16,722 nucleotides of DNA from Methylotenera_A sp031369365. Lineage in GTDB: Bacteria > Pseudomonadota > Gammaproteobacteria > Burkholderiales > Methylophilaceae. The position numbers were made by a program, and so were the translations under genes. A model generated the notes under the pieces. That model was not told where the DNA came from, did not search any database, and was given only the letters and a program-made list of their open reading frames with translations. Within the stretch, counting starts at the first letter, position 1; each line of letters opens with the position of its first letter. Shown in pieces: positions 7,137 to 14,394 of this stretch. The stretch is from contig JANMOP010000039.1 in NCBI GenBank assembly GCA_031369365.1, positions 1-16,722 on the forward strand. Reading direction: 5' to 3'.

Positions 7137-7212
7137 TTGTCATTGCGAGCCAAGTTTACTTGGTGTGACAATCTAAAAAAGCTGGATTGCCGCGCTACAC
7201 TCGCAATGACAA
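7137..7212. repeat. Palindromic repeat D between pqqD and pqqE
   Basis: Thirteen-bp perfect inverted ends (7137-7149 TTGTCATTGCGAG, 7200-7212 its complement) enclose a 50-nt centre that contains further fragments of the same type (GTGACAATC, GGATTGCCGCGCTAC). The element fills almost the whole gap between the pqqD stop (7214) and the pqqE ribosome-binding site. It is therefore transcribed inside the operon and would form a long hairpin in the mRNA. Confidence 0.85.
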
Positions 7213-7213
7213 T

Positions 7214-7519
7214 CTAAACTTTACGAATCCAATCTTTGCCATAAGCCATATCGAACATGCCAATAATATCGGCTTCAATATTAGTCGCATCGGGGAAAGC
7301 GGCTTTTAATTCGGTCACAATCTCGCCCACGGTCGCCTTGCCATCCACGCGTTTAATGACTTCGCCCGCGCCGCCATGTAGTTTGACCATGCCTTCGGGG
7401 AAAAGTATTACGTAACTTTGCTGCGCTTCTTCCCATTGAAAGCGGTGGTGCAACGCGATGGCAAACACATCTTCGTGTTTGATGGTTGAAAGTGCTGGGT
7501 CGATTGCTAAATTTTCCAT
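7214..7519 (-). CDS. pqqD: PqqD, PqqA-binding peptide chaperone
   Basis: PqqD is a small RiPP recognition element that binds the PqqA precursor and presents it to PqqE. The 101-residue protein has the family core: a three-stranded sheet region around FQWEEAQQSYVILFPEGMVKLHGGAGEVIKRVDG (residues about 28-61, read in sections) and helices with TVGEIVTELKAAFP. Length is normal (90-100 in stand-alone PqqD). It starts 22 nt after pqqC with a weak ribosome-binding site. It is separate from PqqC, unlike the PqqC/D fusions of some Methylobacterium species. Confidence 0.95.
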   Translation of the reverse strand: MENLAIDPALSTIKHEDVFAIALHHRFQWEEAQQSYVILFPEGMVKLHGGAGEVIKRVDGKATVGEIVTELKAAFPDATNIEADIIGMFDMAYGKDWIRKV

Positions 7520-7541
7520 AATTTTCTACTTAAAATTAACT

Positions 7542-8318
7542 CTATCTAAAACCAATAACAGGCTGATGAAAATAGTCCTTGCCAGCAATTTTAATCTCTA
7601 CGTCAGACGCCAACATAATCGAATCAGCAATTACCCACAACACGTTTAGCTTAAATTGCAAAATATCTAACGCTTTTAGCTGCATTTCACGGCTGGTACT
7701 AAAGTAATCTAACGTGACACCCAAGCCCTGCTCTACGTCGCGCCTAGCCTCGGTAAGGCGTTTTTTAAAGTAGCTTAAGCCCTCTTCCTTAATCCACGGA
7801 TACATGGTCGGCCACGAGCTAATGCGTTGCTGGTGAATATGCGGCGCAAATAATTCTGTTAAGCTAGAGCATACACTTTCTTGCCATGGGCGTTGTTTAG
7901 CAAAGTTCACATACGCATCTACCGCAAATTTTACCCCTGGGCTAACTAATTTTAAGCTGGTCACCTGCTCACGGGTTAGGCCTACCGCATCACCCAATTG
8001 AATCCACGCTTCAATGCCACCAACGGATTTTTGGCCGTCAACATCTACGCCATCATGGTCGGTAATGCGCACAATCCATTGTTTGCGCACTTCTACGTCA
8101 TCACAATTAGATAAAATCGCCGCATCTTTCATCGGGATCGAAATTTGATAGTAAAAACGGTTCGCCACCCAGCATTGCAGCTGTTCTTTGGTTAACTTTC
8201 CTTCATACATCATCACGTGAAAAGGATGGTAAATATGATAGCCCTTGCCTTTTTCGCGTAGTTTTTCTTCAAATTCCTCGCGAGTCCAAGGTAGATTGTT
8301 TGCGTGTGCGTTCATCAT
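7542..8318 (-). CDS. pqqC: PqqC, pyrroloquinoline-quinone synthase
   Basis: PqqC is the cofactor-free oxidase that catalyses the final ring closure and eight-electron oxidation to PQQ. The 258-residue protein is a TENA/HO-type helical bundle with the family blocks GKGYHIYHPFHVMM near residues 24-37, CWVANRFYYQ, IPMKDAAILSNC and RITDHDG. Two ATG codons are adjacent (8316-8318 and 8313-8315). The second has the better spacing from the AGGA site, so the protein may be 257 residues. The TAG stop of pqqB overlaps that ribosome-binding site (TAGGA) and only 5 nt separate the frames, which points to translational coupling. Confidence 0.96.
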   Translation of the reverse strand: MMNAHANNLPWTREEFEEKLREKGKGYHIYHPFHVMMYEGKLTKEQLQCWVANRFYYQISIPMKDAAILSNCDDVEVRKQWIVRITDHDGVDVDGQKSVGGIEAWIQLGDAVGLTREQVTSLKLVSPGVKFAVDAYVNFAKQRPWQESVCSSLTELFAPHIHQQRISSWPTMYPWIKEEGLSYFKKRLTEARRDVEQGLGVTLDYFSTSREMQLKALDILQFKLNVLWVIADSIMLASDVEIKIAGKDYFHQPVIGFR

Positions 8319-8323
8319 TTTTC

Positions 8324-9250
8324 CTACAATATTATGTCCATGCCATCATAGGCTACTTCAATCTGGTTTTCGTTCAATATGGCGCGTTCTGCTGAATCTT
8401 CGCGCAAAATTGGGTTGGTATTATTAATATGAATCAATACTTTACGTACTTTTTTGGCTTGACCAAATTCGTTTAGCTTTTCTATCATACCACCCTCGCC
8501 CGATTGCGGATTATGGCCGATACTACGCGCGGTTTTGGTCATTAGCCCCATGTCAATCATCTCGGTATTGGTCCAAAACGTGCCATCCACCATAATACAA
8601 TCGGCTTGATTCATCAAAGGCGGTAAATGCGGTTCTATCTCGCCCAAGCCTGGGCTATACCAGCATTTTTTGCCAGTAGAGATTTCCTCAATGAGCACAC
8701 CGATGGTGTCACCAGCTTGCGGATCATTGCGGTGCGGCGAGTACGGTGGCGCGGCGCTTTTTAGCGCGACGGAGGTAAAGCGTAAATTGGGTACATTCGG
8801 TATTTCAAAACTCGTCTTGCCGTCAATCGGCACATTGTGGCGGTTAATGCCGCAGTAATGGCCGAGAATATTTAATATTTGGTTGCCCGAAGTTAGGTCT
8901 TCATACACCATATCGGTGCAGTAAATCTCGCGTTTTACCTTGCCTTCGCGCAGCATAAATAAACCCGTGGTATGATCAATTTGCGCGTCAATTAACACGA
9001 TGGCCTGAATGCCGCTATCTCGAATCGCGCGCCCAGGTTGCAATGGCGCGAAATCTTGAATTTGTTGCAGCACATCGGGCGAGGCGTTGAATAGCACCCA
9101 ATCTACACCATTACCTGACACACAAATAGAGGATTGTGTGCGCTTGGTAGCTTTAATGGTGCCTTTGCGTAACCCATCGCAATTGGGACAATTACAGTTC
9201 CACTGCGGAAAACCACCGCCTGCTGCGGCGCCTAAAACATGAATGTGCAT
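8324..9250 (-). CDS. pqqB: PqqB, metallo-beta-lactamase-fold oxygenase of PQQ synthesis
   Basis: PqqB is an iron-dependent metallo-beta-lactamase-fold enzyme that hydroxylates the cross-linked Glu-Tyr intermediate. The 308-residue protein starts with LGAAAGGGFPQWNC and the structural metal motif Cys19-x-Cys21-x2-Cys24. The active-site region DAQIDHTTGL, the SVALKSAAPPYSPHR loop and the GTFW motif are present. Length is normal. A GGAG sits about 13 nt before the ATG. It is the first gene after the hairpins that follow pqqA, so its expression depends on read-through from pqqA unless it has its own promoter. Confidence 0.96.
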   Translation of the reverse strand: MHIHVLGAAAGGGFPQWNCNCPNCDGLRKGTIKATKRTQSSICVSGNGVDWVLFNASPDVLQQIQDFAPLQPGRAIRDSGIQAIVLIDAQIDHTTGLFMLREGKVKREIYCTDMVYEDLTSGNQILNILGHYCGINRHNVPIDGKTSFEIPNVPNLRFTSVALKSAAPPYSPHRNDPQAGDTIGVLIEEISTGKKCWYSPGLGEIEPHLPPLMNQADCIMVDGTFWTNTEMIDMGLMTKTARSIGHNPQSGEGGMIEKLNEFGQAKKVRKVLIHINNTNPILREDSAERAILNENQIEVAYDGMDIIL

Positions 9251-9309
9251 TTAATTCTTCAACTCCAAATATATCTTAATAAGCTTGATTCTACTTTAAT
9301 TCTGCGTAT

Positions 9310-9352
9310 AAAAAAGGCATGGCTTTATGAATTTGAAGCCAGCTTTTTCTAC
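9310..9352 (-). terminator. Terminator-like hairpin 3 of 3 after pqqA (repeat copy 1)
   Basis: Bases 9316-9348 form a long imperfect hairpin: TGGCTT pairs with AAGCCA and, past one bulged A, AAGGC pairs with GCTTT. On the - strand it is followed by an uninterrupted T-run (complement of 9310-9315). It is one of two tandem copies with a 44-bp period. Confidence 0.75.
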
Positions 9353-9397
9353 AAAAAAAGGCATGGCTTTATGAATTTGAAGCCAGCTTTTTTTTAC
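9353..9397 (-). terminator. Terminator-like hairpin 2 of 3 after pqqA (repeat copy 2)
   Basis: Second copy of the 44-bp unit. The core 9360-9389 is identical to 9316-9345 and has the same stem with one bulged A. A run of seven A at 9353-9359 reads as T after the hairpin on the - strand. On the + strand the hairpin is followed by eight T (9388-9395), so it could also act in that direction. Confidence 0.75.
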
Positions 9398-9425
9398 AAA
9401 AAAAAGGCTGTCTTGCAACAGCCTT
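9398..9425 (-). terminator. Terminator-like hairpin 1 of 3, nearest to pqqA
   Basis: AAGGCTGT (9404-9411) and ACAGCCTT (9418-9425) form an 8-bp stem with a 6-nt loop. On the - strand it is followed by eight T (complement of 9398-9405). It lies 22 nt after the pqqA stop. In known pqq operons a terminator here makes pqqA mRNA much more abundant than pqqBCDE, and this fits that role. Confidence 0.85.
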
Positions 9426-9447
9426 TTGTTCATTAGCAAAAAGCTAA

Positions 9448-9519
9448 TTATTTATTCATAACGTACATTGTAACTTCAAAGCCAAAACGCATTTCAGTAG
9501 CTGCTGGTGTTGTCCACAT
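9448..9519 (-). CDS. pqqA: PqqA, precursor peptide of PQQ
   Basis: A 23-residue ribosomal peptide that begins MWTTPAATEMRFGFEVT. It carries the invariant E-x3-Y pair, Glu15 and Tyr19, whose side chains are cross-linked by PqqE and become PQQ. It closely resembles the 23-residue PqqA of Pseudomonas. It was found by reading the - strand upstream of pqqB and is too short for ordinary gene callers. An AAAAGGA ribosome-binding site (9527-9533) lies 7 nt before the ATG. It is followed by three terminator-like hairpins and then pqqB. The 147 nt upstream, back to aroF, should hold its promoter, but I could not identify convincing -35/-10 boxes there. Confidence 0.95.
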   Translation of the reverse strand: MWTTPAATEMRFGFEVTMYVMNK

Positions 9520-9654
9520 GATAGATTCCTTTTAGTTAAGTTTTTTAAATTCGTTGTTGCATTTATTGTGCTTCAACGTGATTCGAACTATGCGCTCTAA
9601 TTGCAACAAGTAATACTGCTAAGTTACCGAATAAGTCCTAAGTAAATTCATGAG

Positions 9655-9670
9655 CTAAAACGCGTTTTAG
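9655..9670. repeat. 16-bp perfect palindrome at the aroF stop codon
   Basis: CTAAAACGCGTTTTAG is fully self-complementary and contains the aroF TAA (9667-9669). It could be a weak terminator hairpin or a protein-binding site upstream of pqqA. No T-run follows. Confidence 0.45.
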
Positions 9671-10755
9671 TTGACCTGTTTACGACGCGCCCGCACTGAC
9701 GCTGCAAGAGTTTCTAGCAATTCCACACTGTCTTGCCAACCCAAACAAGCATCGGTAATTGATTTTCCATACGCTAGCTCGCTACCTGGTGTGTGTTCTT
9801 GGCGACCTTCATTCAGGTGCGATTCAACCATTGCGCCTATAATCCGCGCATCGCCAGTGCTGATCTGCGCTGCAATATCACGTGCAACTTCTTTTTGTCG
9901 GGTATAGTCTTTACTACTATTGGCATGACTGCAATCAATCATCAATAATGGCTTTAAGCCAGAATCGGCAAGGCTTGTACAAACATTTTGCACACTGGCA
10001 CTGTTATAGTTGGGCGTTTTTCCACCACGCAAAATGACATGGCAATCATCGTTTCCTGTTGTCGAGAATATGGCCGAGTTGCCTTCTTTGGTAAAAGATA
10101 GAAAATGATGTGGACTAGCCGCAGTTTTAATCGCATCTATGGCCACTTGAACGCCGCCATCAGTGCCGTTTTTAAAGCCCACAGGGCAAGATAAGCCAGA
10201 GGCCAGCTCTCTATGTACTTGTGATTCAGTAGTACGCGCGCCAATGGCGCCCCAACTAATCAAATCCGCCGTGTATTGCGGCGTAATGGTGTCTAAAAAC
10301 TCCATGCCAGCAGGCATGCCAAGTTCGTTCACATCTAGCAAAAATTTTCTGGCGGTGGTTAAACCTTCATTGATGTCATAACTACCATCTAAATGCGGAT
10401 CGTTAATCAAGCCTTTCCAACCCACTGTGGTGCGTGGTTTTTCAAAATACACGCGCATTACAATCAATAAATCAGCGCTCAGATTATCACGTACTTCAAT
10501 CAAACGTTTTGCATATTCAAGTCCAGCTTTGCTATCGTGTATAGAGCAAGGCCCTATGATAACCAGTAAACGGTCATCTACTTGGTGCAAAATGCGATGA
10601 ATGGCTGCGCGCGTTGCCAGTATGTTTTGTGTAGATATGGCACTCTCTTTTAGGCGGCTTAGCAAAGCGATAGGCGTAATTAACGGTTTAACTTCGCGAA
10701 TGCGAACGTCATCCGTCGCTAGCTTTTCGTAAGCTAATTTCTCGTCTGCTGTCAT
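9667..10755 (-). CDS. aroF: Class I DAHP synthase (3-deoxy-D-arabino-heptulosonate 7-phosphate synthase)
   Basis: It condenses phosphoenolpyruvate with erythrose 4-phosphate, the first step of the shikimate pathway. The 362-residue protein belongs to the AroF/AroG/AroH (class I-alpha) family. The metal ligands expected from E. coli AroG are all present with a constant +9 offset: Cys70 in GPCSIHD, His277 in CSHANSSK, Glu311 in MVESHLNEG and Asp335 in TDACLGW. The substrate-binding KPRTTVGWKGL is intact. Which amino acid inhibits it cannot be read with confidence, so the symbol aroF rather than aroG or aroH is a convention. Its ATG overlaps the hisC TGA stop (ATGA, 10752-10755), so it is translationally coupled to hisC. 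Confidence 0.93.
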   Translation of the reverse strand: MTADEKLAYEKLATDDVRIREVKPLITPIALLSRLKESAISTQNILATRAAIHRILHQVDDRLLVIIGPCSIHDSKAGLEYAKRLIEVRDNLSADLLIVMRVYFEKPRTTVGWKGLINDPHLDGSYDINEGLTTARKFLLDVNELGMPAGMEFLDTITPQYTADLISWGAIGARTTESQVHRELASGLSCPVGFKNGTDGGVQVAIDAIKTAASPHHFLSFTKEGNSAIFSTTGNDDCHVILRGGKTPNYNSASVQNVCTSLADSGLKPLLMIDCSHANSSKDYTRQKEVARDIAAQISTGDARIIGAMVESHLNEGRQEHTPGSELAYGKSITDACLGWQDSVELLETLAASVRARRKQVN

Positions 10756-11849
10756 TTATTTATTATTTCTTCTAAAACTGTTAAAAATCGTGCATTTTCG
10801 CTAAATAATCCGATACTTACACGCAAATATTGTGGCATTTCGTAATTGGCAATTGGGCGCACAATCACGCCATTTTGCAGTAACTTTTGATTCACTTGCG
10901 CCGCATTGGCAACTTTAAAGCTGACAAAATTCGCGTATGAAACAATGTATTCTAAGCCAAGCTTGTTAAAACCTTGTGTCAACTGTGCCATGCCTGCTTG
11001 ATTTAGCGCATAACTGCGCGCGACAAAATCATCATCCGCTAAGCTGGCAACCGCCGCCGCTTGTGCAATACTGTTCACATTAAACGGCTGGCGAACGCGG
11101 TTGAGCACATCCGCTAAATCTGCGTGCATCAGACCAAAGCCAATACGCAAGCCAGCTAGACCGTAGGCCTTGGAAAAAGTGCGCGAAATAATCAAGTTAC
11201 TAAACTCGCTTAACCAACTAATCGCTTCAGACTTATTTTGAGCATTTAAATATTCATCATAAGCTTCATCCAACACAATAAGCACATTGCTAGGCACCGC
11301 ATGGATAAAGGCGTGCAGAGCATCTTTATCTAGTAGCGTTCCTGTAGGATTATTCGGGTTTGCAATAAAAATAAGTTTAGTTTTAGGCGTAATCGCTTTT
11401 AAAAAGCCATCCAAATCGTGCGCATGATTTTTAGCTGCTACAACCACGCCTGTGGCGCCTACGGCTTGCGTAACTAGTGGATAAACCGCAAACGCATGTT
11501 GCGAATAGATTGCCTCGCAACCCGCATATAAAAAAGCTCTAGCGGCTAACTCTAAAATATCGTTTGAGCCATTTCCAAACACCATTTGATTGTGTGTAAC
11601 CCCAAACTTTTCACTTATTGACTTACGTAATTCAAAACTATTGCCATCTGGGTAACGCGCAATTTCATGCATGGCTTCATCTATGGCCATTTGCGCTTTG
11701 GGGCTGATTCCTAGCGGGTTTTCGTTGGAAGCAAGTTTGACAATATCCGCCTCATTCAAGCCCATTTCGCGGGCGAGTTCGGCGATTGGCTTGCCGCCAA
11801 GGTACGGTGCAATTGCACGAATGTAATCAGGGGCAAGCGGCTTATTCAT
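10752..11849 (-). CDS. hisC: HisC-type aminotransferase (histidinol-phosphate / aromatic)
   Basis: A PLP-dependent class I/II fold aminotransferase of 365 residues. Visible landmarks are SNENPLG (41-47), NPNNPTG (164-170), DEAYDEY (194-200) and the PLP lysine Lys227 in RTFSKAYGLAGLRIG. The sequence is of the histidinol-phosphate aminotransferase family. In many beta- and gammaproteobacteria a hisC-like gene lies beside pheA and also transaminates phenylpyruvate or prephenate, and the neighbourhood here (pheA upstream, aroF overlapping downstream) points to that aromatic role. No other his gene is in the window. The ribosome-binding site is weak. A promoter with an extended -10 box lies in the upstream gap. 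Confidence 0.92.
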   Translation of the reverse strand: MNKPLAPDYIRAIAPYLGGKPIAELAREMGLNEADIVKLASNENPLGISPKAQMAIDEAMHEIARYPDGNSFELRKSISEKFGVTHNQMVFGNGSNDILELAARAFLYAGCEAIYSQHAFAVYPLVTQAVGATGVVVAAKNHAHDLDGFLKAITPKTKLIFIANPNNPTGTLLDKDALHAFIHAVPSNVLIVLDEAYDEYLNAQNKSEAISWLSEFSNLIISRTFSKAYGLAGLRIGFGLMHADLADVLNRVRQPFNVNSIAQAAAVASLADDDFVARSYALNQAGMAQLTQGFNKLGLEYIVSYANFVSFKVANAAQVNQKLLQNGVIVRPIANYEMPQYLRVSIGLFSENARFLTVLEEIINK

Positions 11850-11903
11850 GATTTTTAAATTAAAAAATTCGGCTATATTTTAAGTTTGGGAAACCAAACG
11901 ATA

Positions 11904-11919
11904 TACGCTGATTATAACA
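11904..11919 (-). promoter_or_regulatory. Putative hisC-aroF promoter (extended -10)
   Basis: On the - strand TGTTATAAT (11911-11919) is an exact extended -10 element. The -35 region about 17 nt upstream (CTAACT) is poor, as is usual for extended -10 promoters. The transcript would start near 11904. A small hairpin (GTTTGG/CCAAAC, about 11883-11899) would lie at the start of the leader. Confidence 0.45.
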
Positions 11920-11952
11920 TGTGATTTATCGATAGTTAGGCCGTGAAATGAA

Positions 11953-11994
11953 CTGACGGAAATAGGCTGATCGAACTAGACTGACCGAACTACG
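11953..11994. repeat. Three imperfect 14-bp tandem repeats
   Basis: The units CTGACGGAAATAGG, CTGATCGAACTAGA and CTGACCGAACTACG follow one another without spacers in the gap between the GGDEF gene and hisC. The second and third differ at three positions. No function is evident. Confidence 0.6.
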
Positions 11995-12007
11995 CAGGCG
12001 GCTGTGG

Positions 12008-13162
12008 TTAAGCAACCGTCATGTTGTTTTTTCCTAAATGCTTCACTTTATACATGGCTTTATCCGCACGGTTAATAATATCCAGCGTAGTGCAATTTTT
12101 ATAGGGGAACATACAAATACCAATACTTGCACCTAAGCCAGTCAGTTTAAATTGATCATTTAATAAAAATTGATCAATTAAATTTTCTTGTATTTTTTGT
12201 GCCAAACCTAATACTGATTCTTCATCTTTAACATCCAACATGAGCAAAAAGAATTCATCGCCACTAATGCGAGCTATCGTATCCGCTTCGCGGGTAATAT
12301 CTCGCAAGCGATTGGCCACTTCTTTTAAATACAAATCGCCAACCAAATGTCCATATTGGTCATTGATTGATTTGAAATTATCTAGATCAATAAACAACCC
12401 TGCACAGAGTGTATTGGTGCGGGTTGCCATACTAATCGCCTGAACCATTCTGTCTTCAAGCAGTTCGCGGCTTGGTAACTGTGTTAGTAAATCGTGGATT
12501 GATTTGTGATGATGGTGCTGTTTTTCTCGCTCTAGCTCTTGATGCGCCAAAAATATCTTACGCGATTGAATATCTTTATGATAACTAATGACTGCACCCA
12601 TAAAGTAACTAATTAACAGGTAATATAAAGAAGTGATTTTATCAATGCTGGTTGCATTTCCATCCATCAAAAAAGCGATATAAGCAAAAGTATAAAAAAT
12701 TAACCCACAAACAATAGTGTAAATAAAAGATACGCCTGAAATAGCAAACATCCAGAAAGTGATGCAAATCAAGACAGGCAAGTAATGTGAGATTGGAAAA
12801 TCAGGATAAAATTTAATCTTGATGAACACGGTAAGCATCGTTGCTAGCACCCCAGCCATCACGATTATCTGGTGGTATTTTTTAAATTTTTGTAAAAAAG
12901 TAGCCCAATAAACGATGGCGAGAAAACTAGTGCCGACTAATGCAGTGATCGCAATAGATAAAAATGCCGTGACAGGCGTATTCATCGGCTCCATATTGGC
13001 GTATAAAAGCCAAGATAAAATAACCATGACGATGCCTGCTCTCACCTCTTTTTTTAAAAAAGGCAAGTTAAACTCGTCGAACTCTTTTTCGAGCAAAGTG
13101 TTTTTAAATTTTAGTAAGGGTGTCAACCCTAAACTTTTATATTCGAAATTTTGATTAATCAT
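12008..13162 (-). CDS. Membrane-anchored diguanylate cyclase (GGDEF protein, SGDEF variant)
   Basis: A predicted c-di-GMP synthase of 384 residues. The N-terminal half has about six membrane segments (roughly 43-58, 65-90, 97-115, 127-141, 143-165 and 177-194) and is presumably a sensor. A charged, His-rich stretch (201-220) leads to the GGDEF domain at about 222-384. The active-site loop reads SGDEF (300-304), a variant also found in active cyclases. The metal-binding Asp259 in FIDLDNF is present. An inhibitory I-site R291-E-A-D294 lies exactly five residues before the loop, so product inhibition is likely. The gene stands between pheA and hisC, with 129-158 nt on each side and no clear ribosome-binding site. 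It does not belong to the amino-acid pathway by function. Confidence 0.9.
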   Translation of the reverse strand: MINQNFEYKSLGLTPLLKFKNTLLEKEFDEFNLPFLKKEVRAGIVMVILSWLLYANMEPMNTPVTAFLSIAITALVGTSFLAIVYWATFLQKFKKYHQIIVMAGVLATMLTVFIKIKFYPDFPISHYLPVLICITFWMFAISGVSFIYTIVCGLIFYTFAYIAFLMDGNATSIDKITSLYYLLISYFMGAVISYHKDIQSRKIFLAHQELEREKQHHHHKSIHDLLTQLPSRELLEDRMVQAISMATRTNTLCAGLFIDLDNFKSINDQYGHLVGDLYLKEVANRLRDITREADTIARISGDEFFLLMLDVKDEESVLGLAQKIQENLIDQFLLNDQFKLTGLGASIGICMFPYKNCTTLDIINRADKAMYKVKHLGKNNMTVA

Positions 13163-13291
13163 ATAACGTAATAAGCAAAAAATATGCCCACAAATAATTG
13201 CTAGGTGAATGTATGATTATTTGATATTTGTCTGATGAATTAACGCGCTAAATGCAATCTTGCAGATGATTAACACGTTTTTTCAATATGA

Positions 13292-14374
13292 TTACATAAT
13301 TGCGATAGGATAAGCGCCTAAAATTTTAACAAATGCTGCTTTTGCTTTAATTTGTTTCAACGCATCTGCCACTTTTTCATCATCTGTGTGGCCTTCAATA
13401 TCCACAAAAAATACGTAATCCCACAAACTTTGTTTAGAAGGCCGCGATTCCAGCTTGGTCATGCTCACGCCTAGTTTTGATAGTGGTTCAAGCAGCTCTA
13501 ATATTGCACCTGGCTTGTTTTTAGTGGTCATGACAATCGAAGTTTTGTCTTGACCAGAAGCCGCCACATCGTGATTACCTAACACTAAAAAGCGCGTGGT
13601 GTTTTTTGGGTCATCTTCAATATTTTCTGCTAACACGTTCAAGTTAAATAACTCTGCCGCGCGTTTGCTGGCAATGGCTGCGGCAAATGTGCCATCTGCG
13701 CTGACTAAATCATGCATCATTTGTGCAGCATAAGCATTGCTAGTGACCGCCTCACGCGTGGCGCGCGGCAGGTTTTTGTTCAGCCATTCGTGGCATTGTG
13801 ATAGTGATTGACTGTGAGAAAATACGTGCGATATCTGCGTAATATCAGTTTGTTGTGACAGCAAACAATGGTGAATTGGCAAGGTGATTTCACCACAAAT
13901 TTTAAGCGGGCTGGCGAGCAGCAAATCTAATGTCAAACCCACCGCGCCTTCGGTTGAGTTTTCTACTGGCACCACACCATAATCGGCTTGATTAGCCTCT
14001 AGTGTGCGAAAAACCTCATCAATCGAGCCACAAACTACAGCTTGGCGACCAAGGCCAAACTGTTTGAGCGCCGCTTCTTCACTATAAGTACCAAGCGGGC
14101 CCAAAAAGGCGATAGCAAGTTCTTTTTCCAACGCGCGGCAATTCGACATCACCCCACGAAATATATGGCTGACAGCCTCGTTTGATAGCGGCCCTGCATT
14201 ATGCGCTTGCAAGCGGCGCAGCACTTGCGCTTCGCGCTCTGGGCGAAAAATCACGCCGTCTTCTTTTAAGTTGCCAATTTGTCGCGCGAGGCTGGCCCGC
14301 TCGTTAACGAGCTTAAGTAGATGCTCATCAATGGCATCTATTTCATCACGAAATTTTTTTAATTCGACACTCAT
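13292..14374 (-). CDS. pheA: Bifunctional chorismate mutase / prephenate dehydratase (P-protein)
   Basis: It converts chorismate to prephenate and on to phenylpyruvate for phenylalanine synthesis. The 360-residue protein has an AroQ-type chorismate mutase domain (1-85, with LRDEIDAIDEHLL-like helix 1 and RPEREAQVLRR), a prephenate dehydratase domain (about 87-265: GPLGTYSE 92-99, ENSTEG 138-143, TTRF 259-262) and a C-terminal ACT domain (about 275-355) with the ESRP motif (289-292) that binds phenylalanine in the family. All key motifs are present, so feedback control by phenylalanine is expected. It starts 20 nt after the serA stop on the same strand and is probably cotranscribed with serC and serA. 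Confidence 0.96.
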   Translation of the reverse strand: MSVELKKFRDEIDAIDEHLLKLVNERASLARQIGNLKEDGVIFRPEREAQVLRRLQAHNAGPLSNEAVSHIFRGVMSNCRALEKELAIAFLGPLGTYSEEAALKQFGLGRQAVVCGSIDEVFRTLEANQADYGVVPVENSTEGAVGLTLDLLLASPLKICGEITLPIHHCLLSQQTDITQISHVFSHSQSLSQCHEWLNKNLPRATREAVTSNAYAAQMMHDLVSADGTFAAAIASKRAAELFNLNVLAENIEDDPKNTTRFLVLGNHDVAASGQDKTSIVMTTKNKPGAILELLEPLSKLGVSMTKLESRPSKQSLWDYVFFVDIEGHTDDEKVADALKQIKAKAAFVKILGAYPIAIM

Positions 14375-14394
14375 TTACCGTTCATTCCTTGAGT

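Noticed and set aside
7120..7143. Upstream ATG for pqqE
   Set aside because: It lies in the arm of repeat D without a ribosome-binding site, whereas the ATG at 7119 has GGAG at the right distance.
9310..9400. Possible CRISPR-like repeat array
   Set aside because: Only two copies, adjacent and without spacers. Each is a hairpin with T-runs, so terminator duplication explains it.
9239..9436. A 65-codon + strand open frame with an internal sequence repeat
   Set aside because: It is the translation of the two 44-bp hairpin units and the third hairpin after pqqA. It has no ribosome-binding site and overlaps the pqqB start.
9570..9620. Possible tRNA fragment (TTCGAAC-like stretch near 9582)
   Set aside because: No acceptor stem, anticodon arm or CCA end could be built around it.
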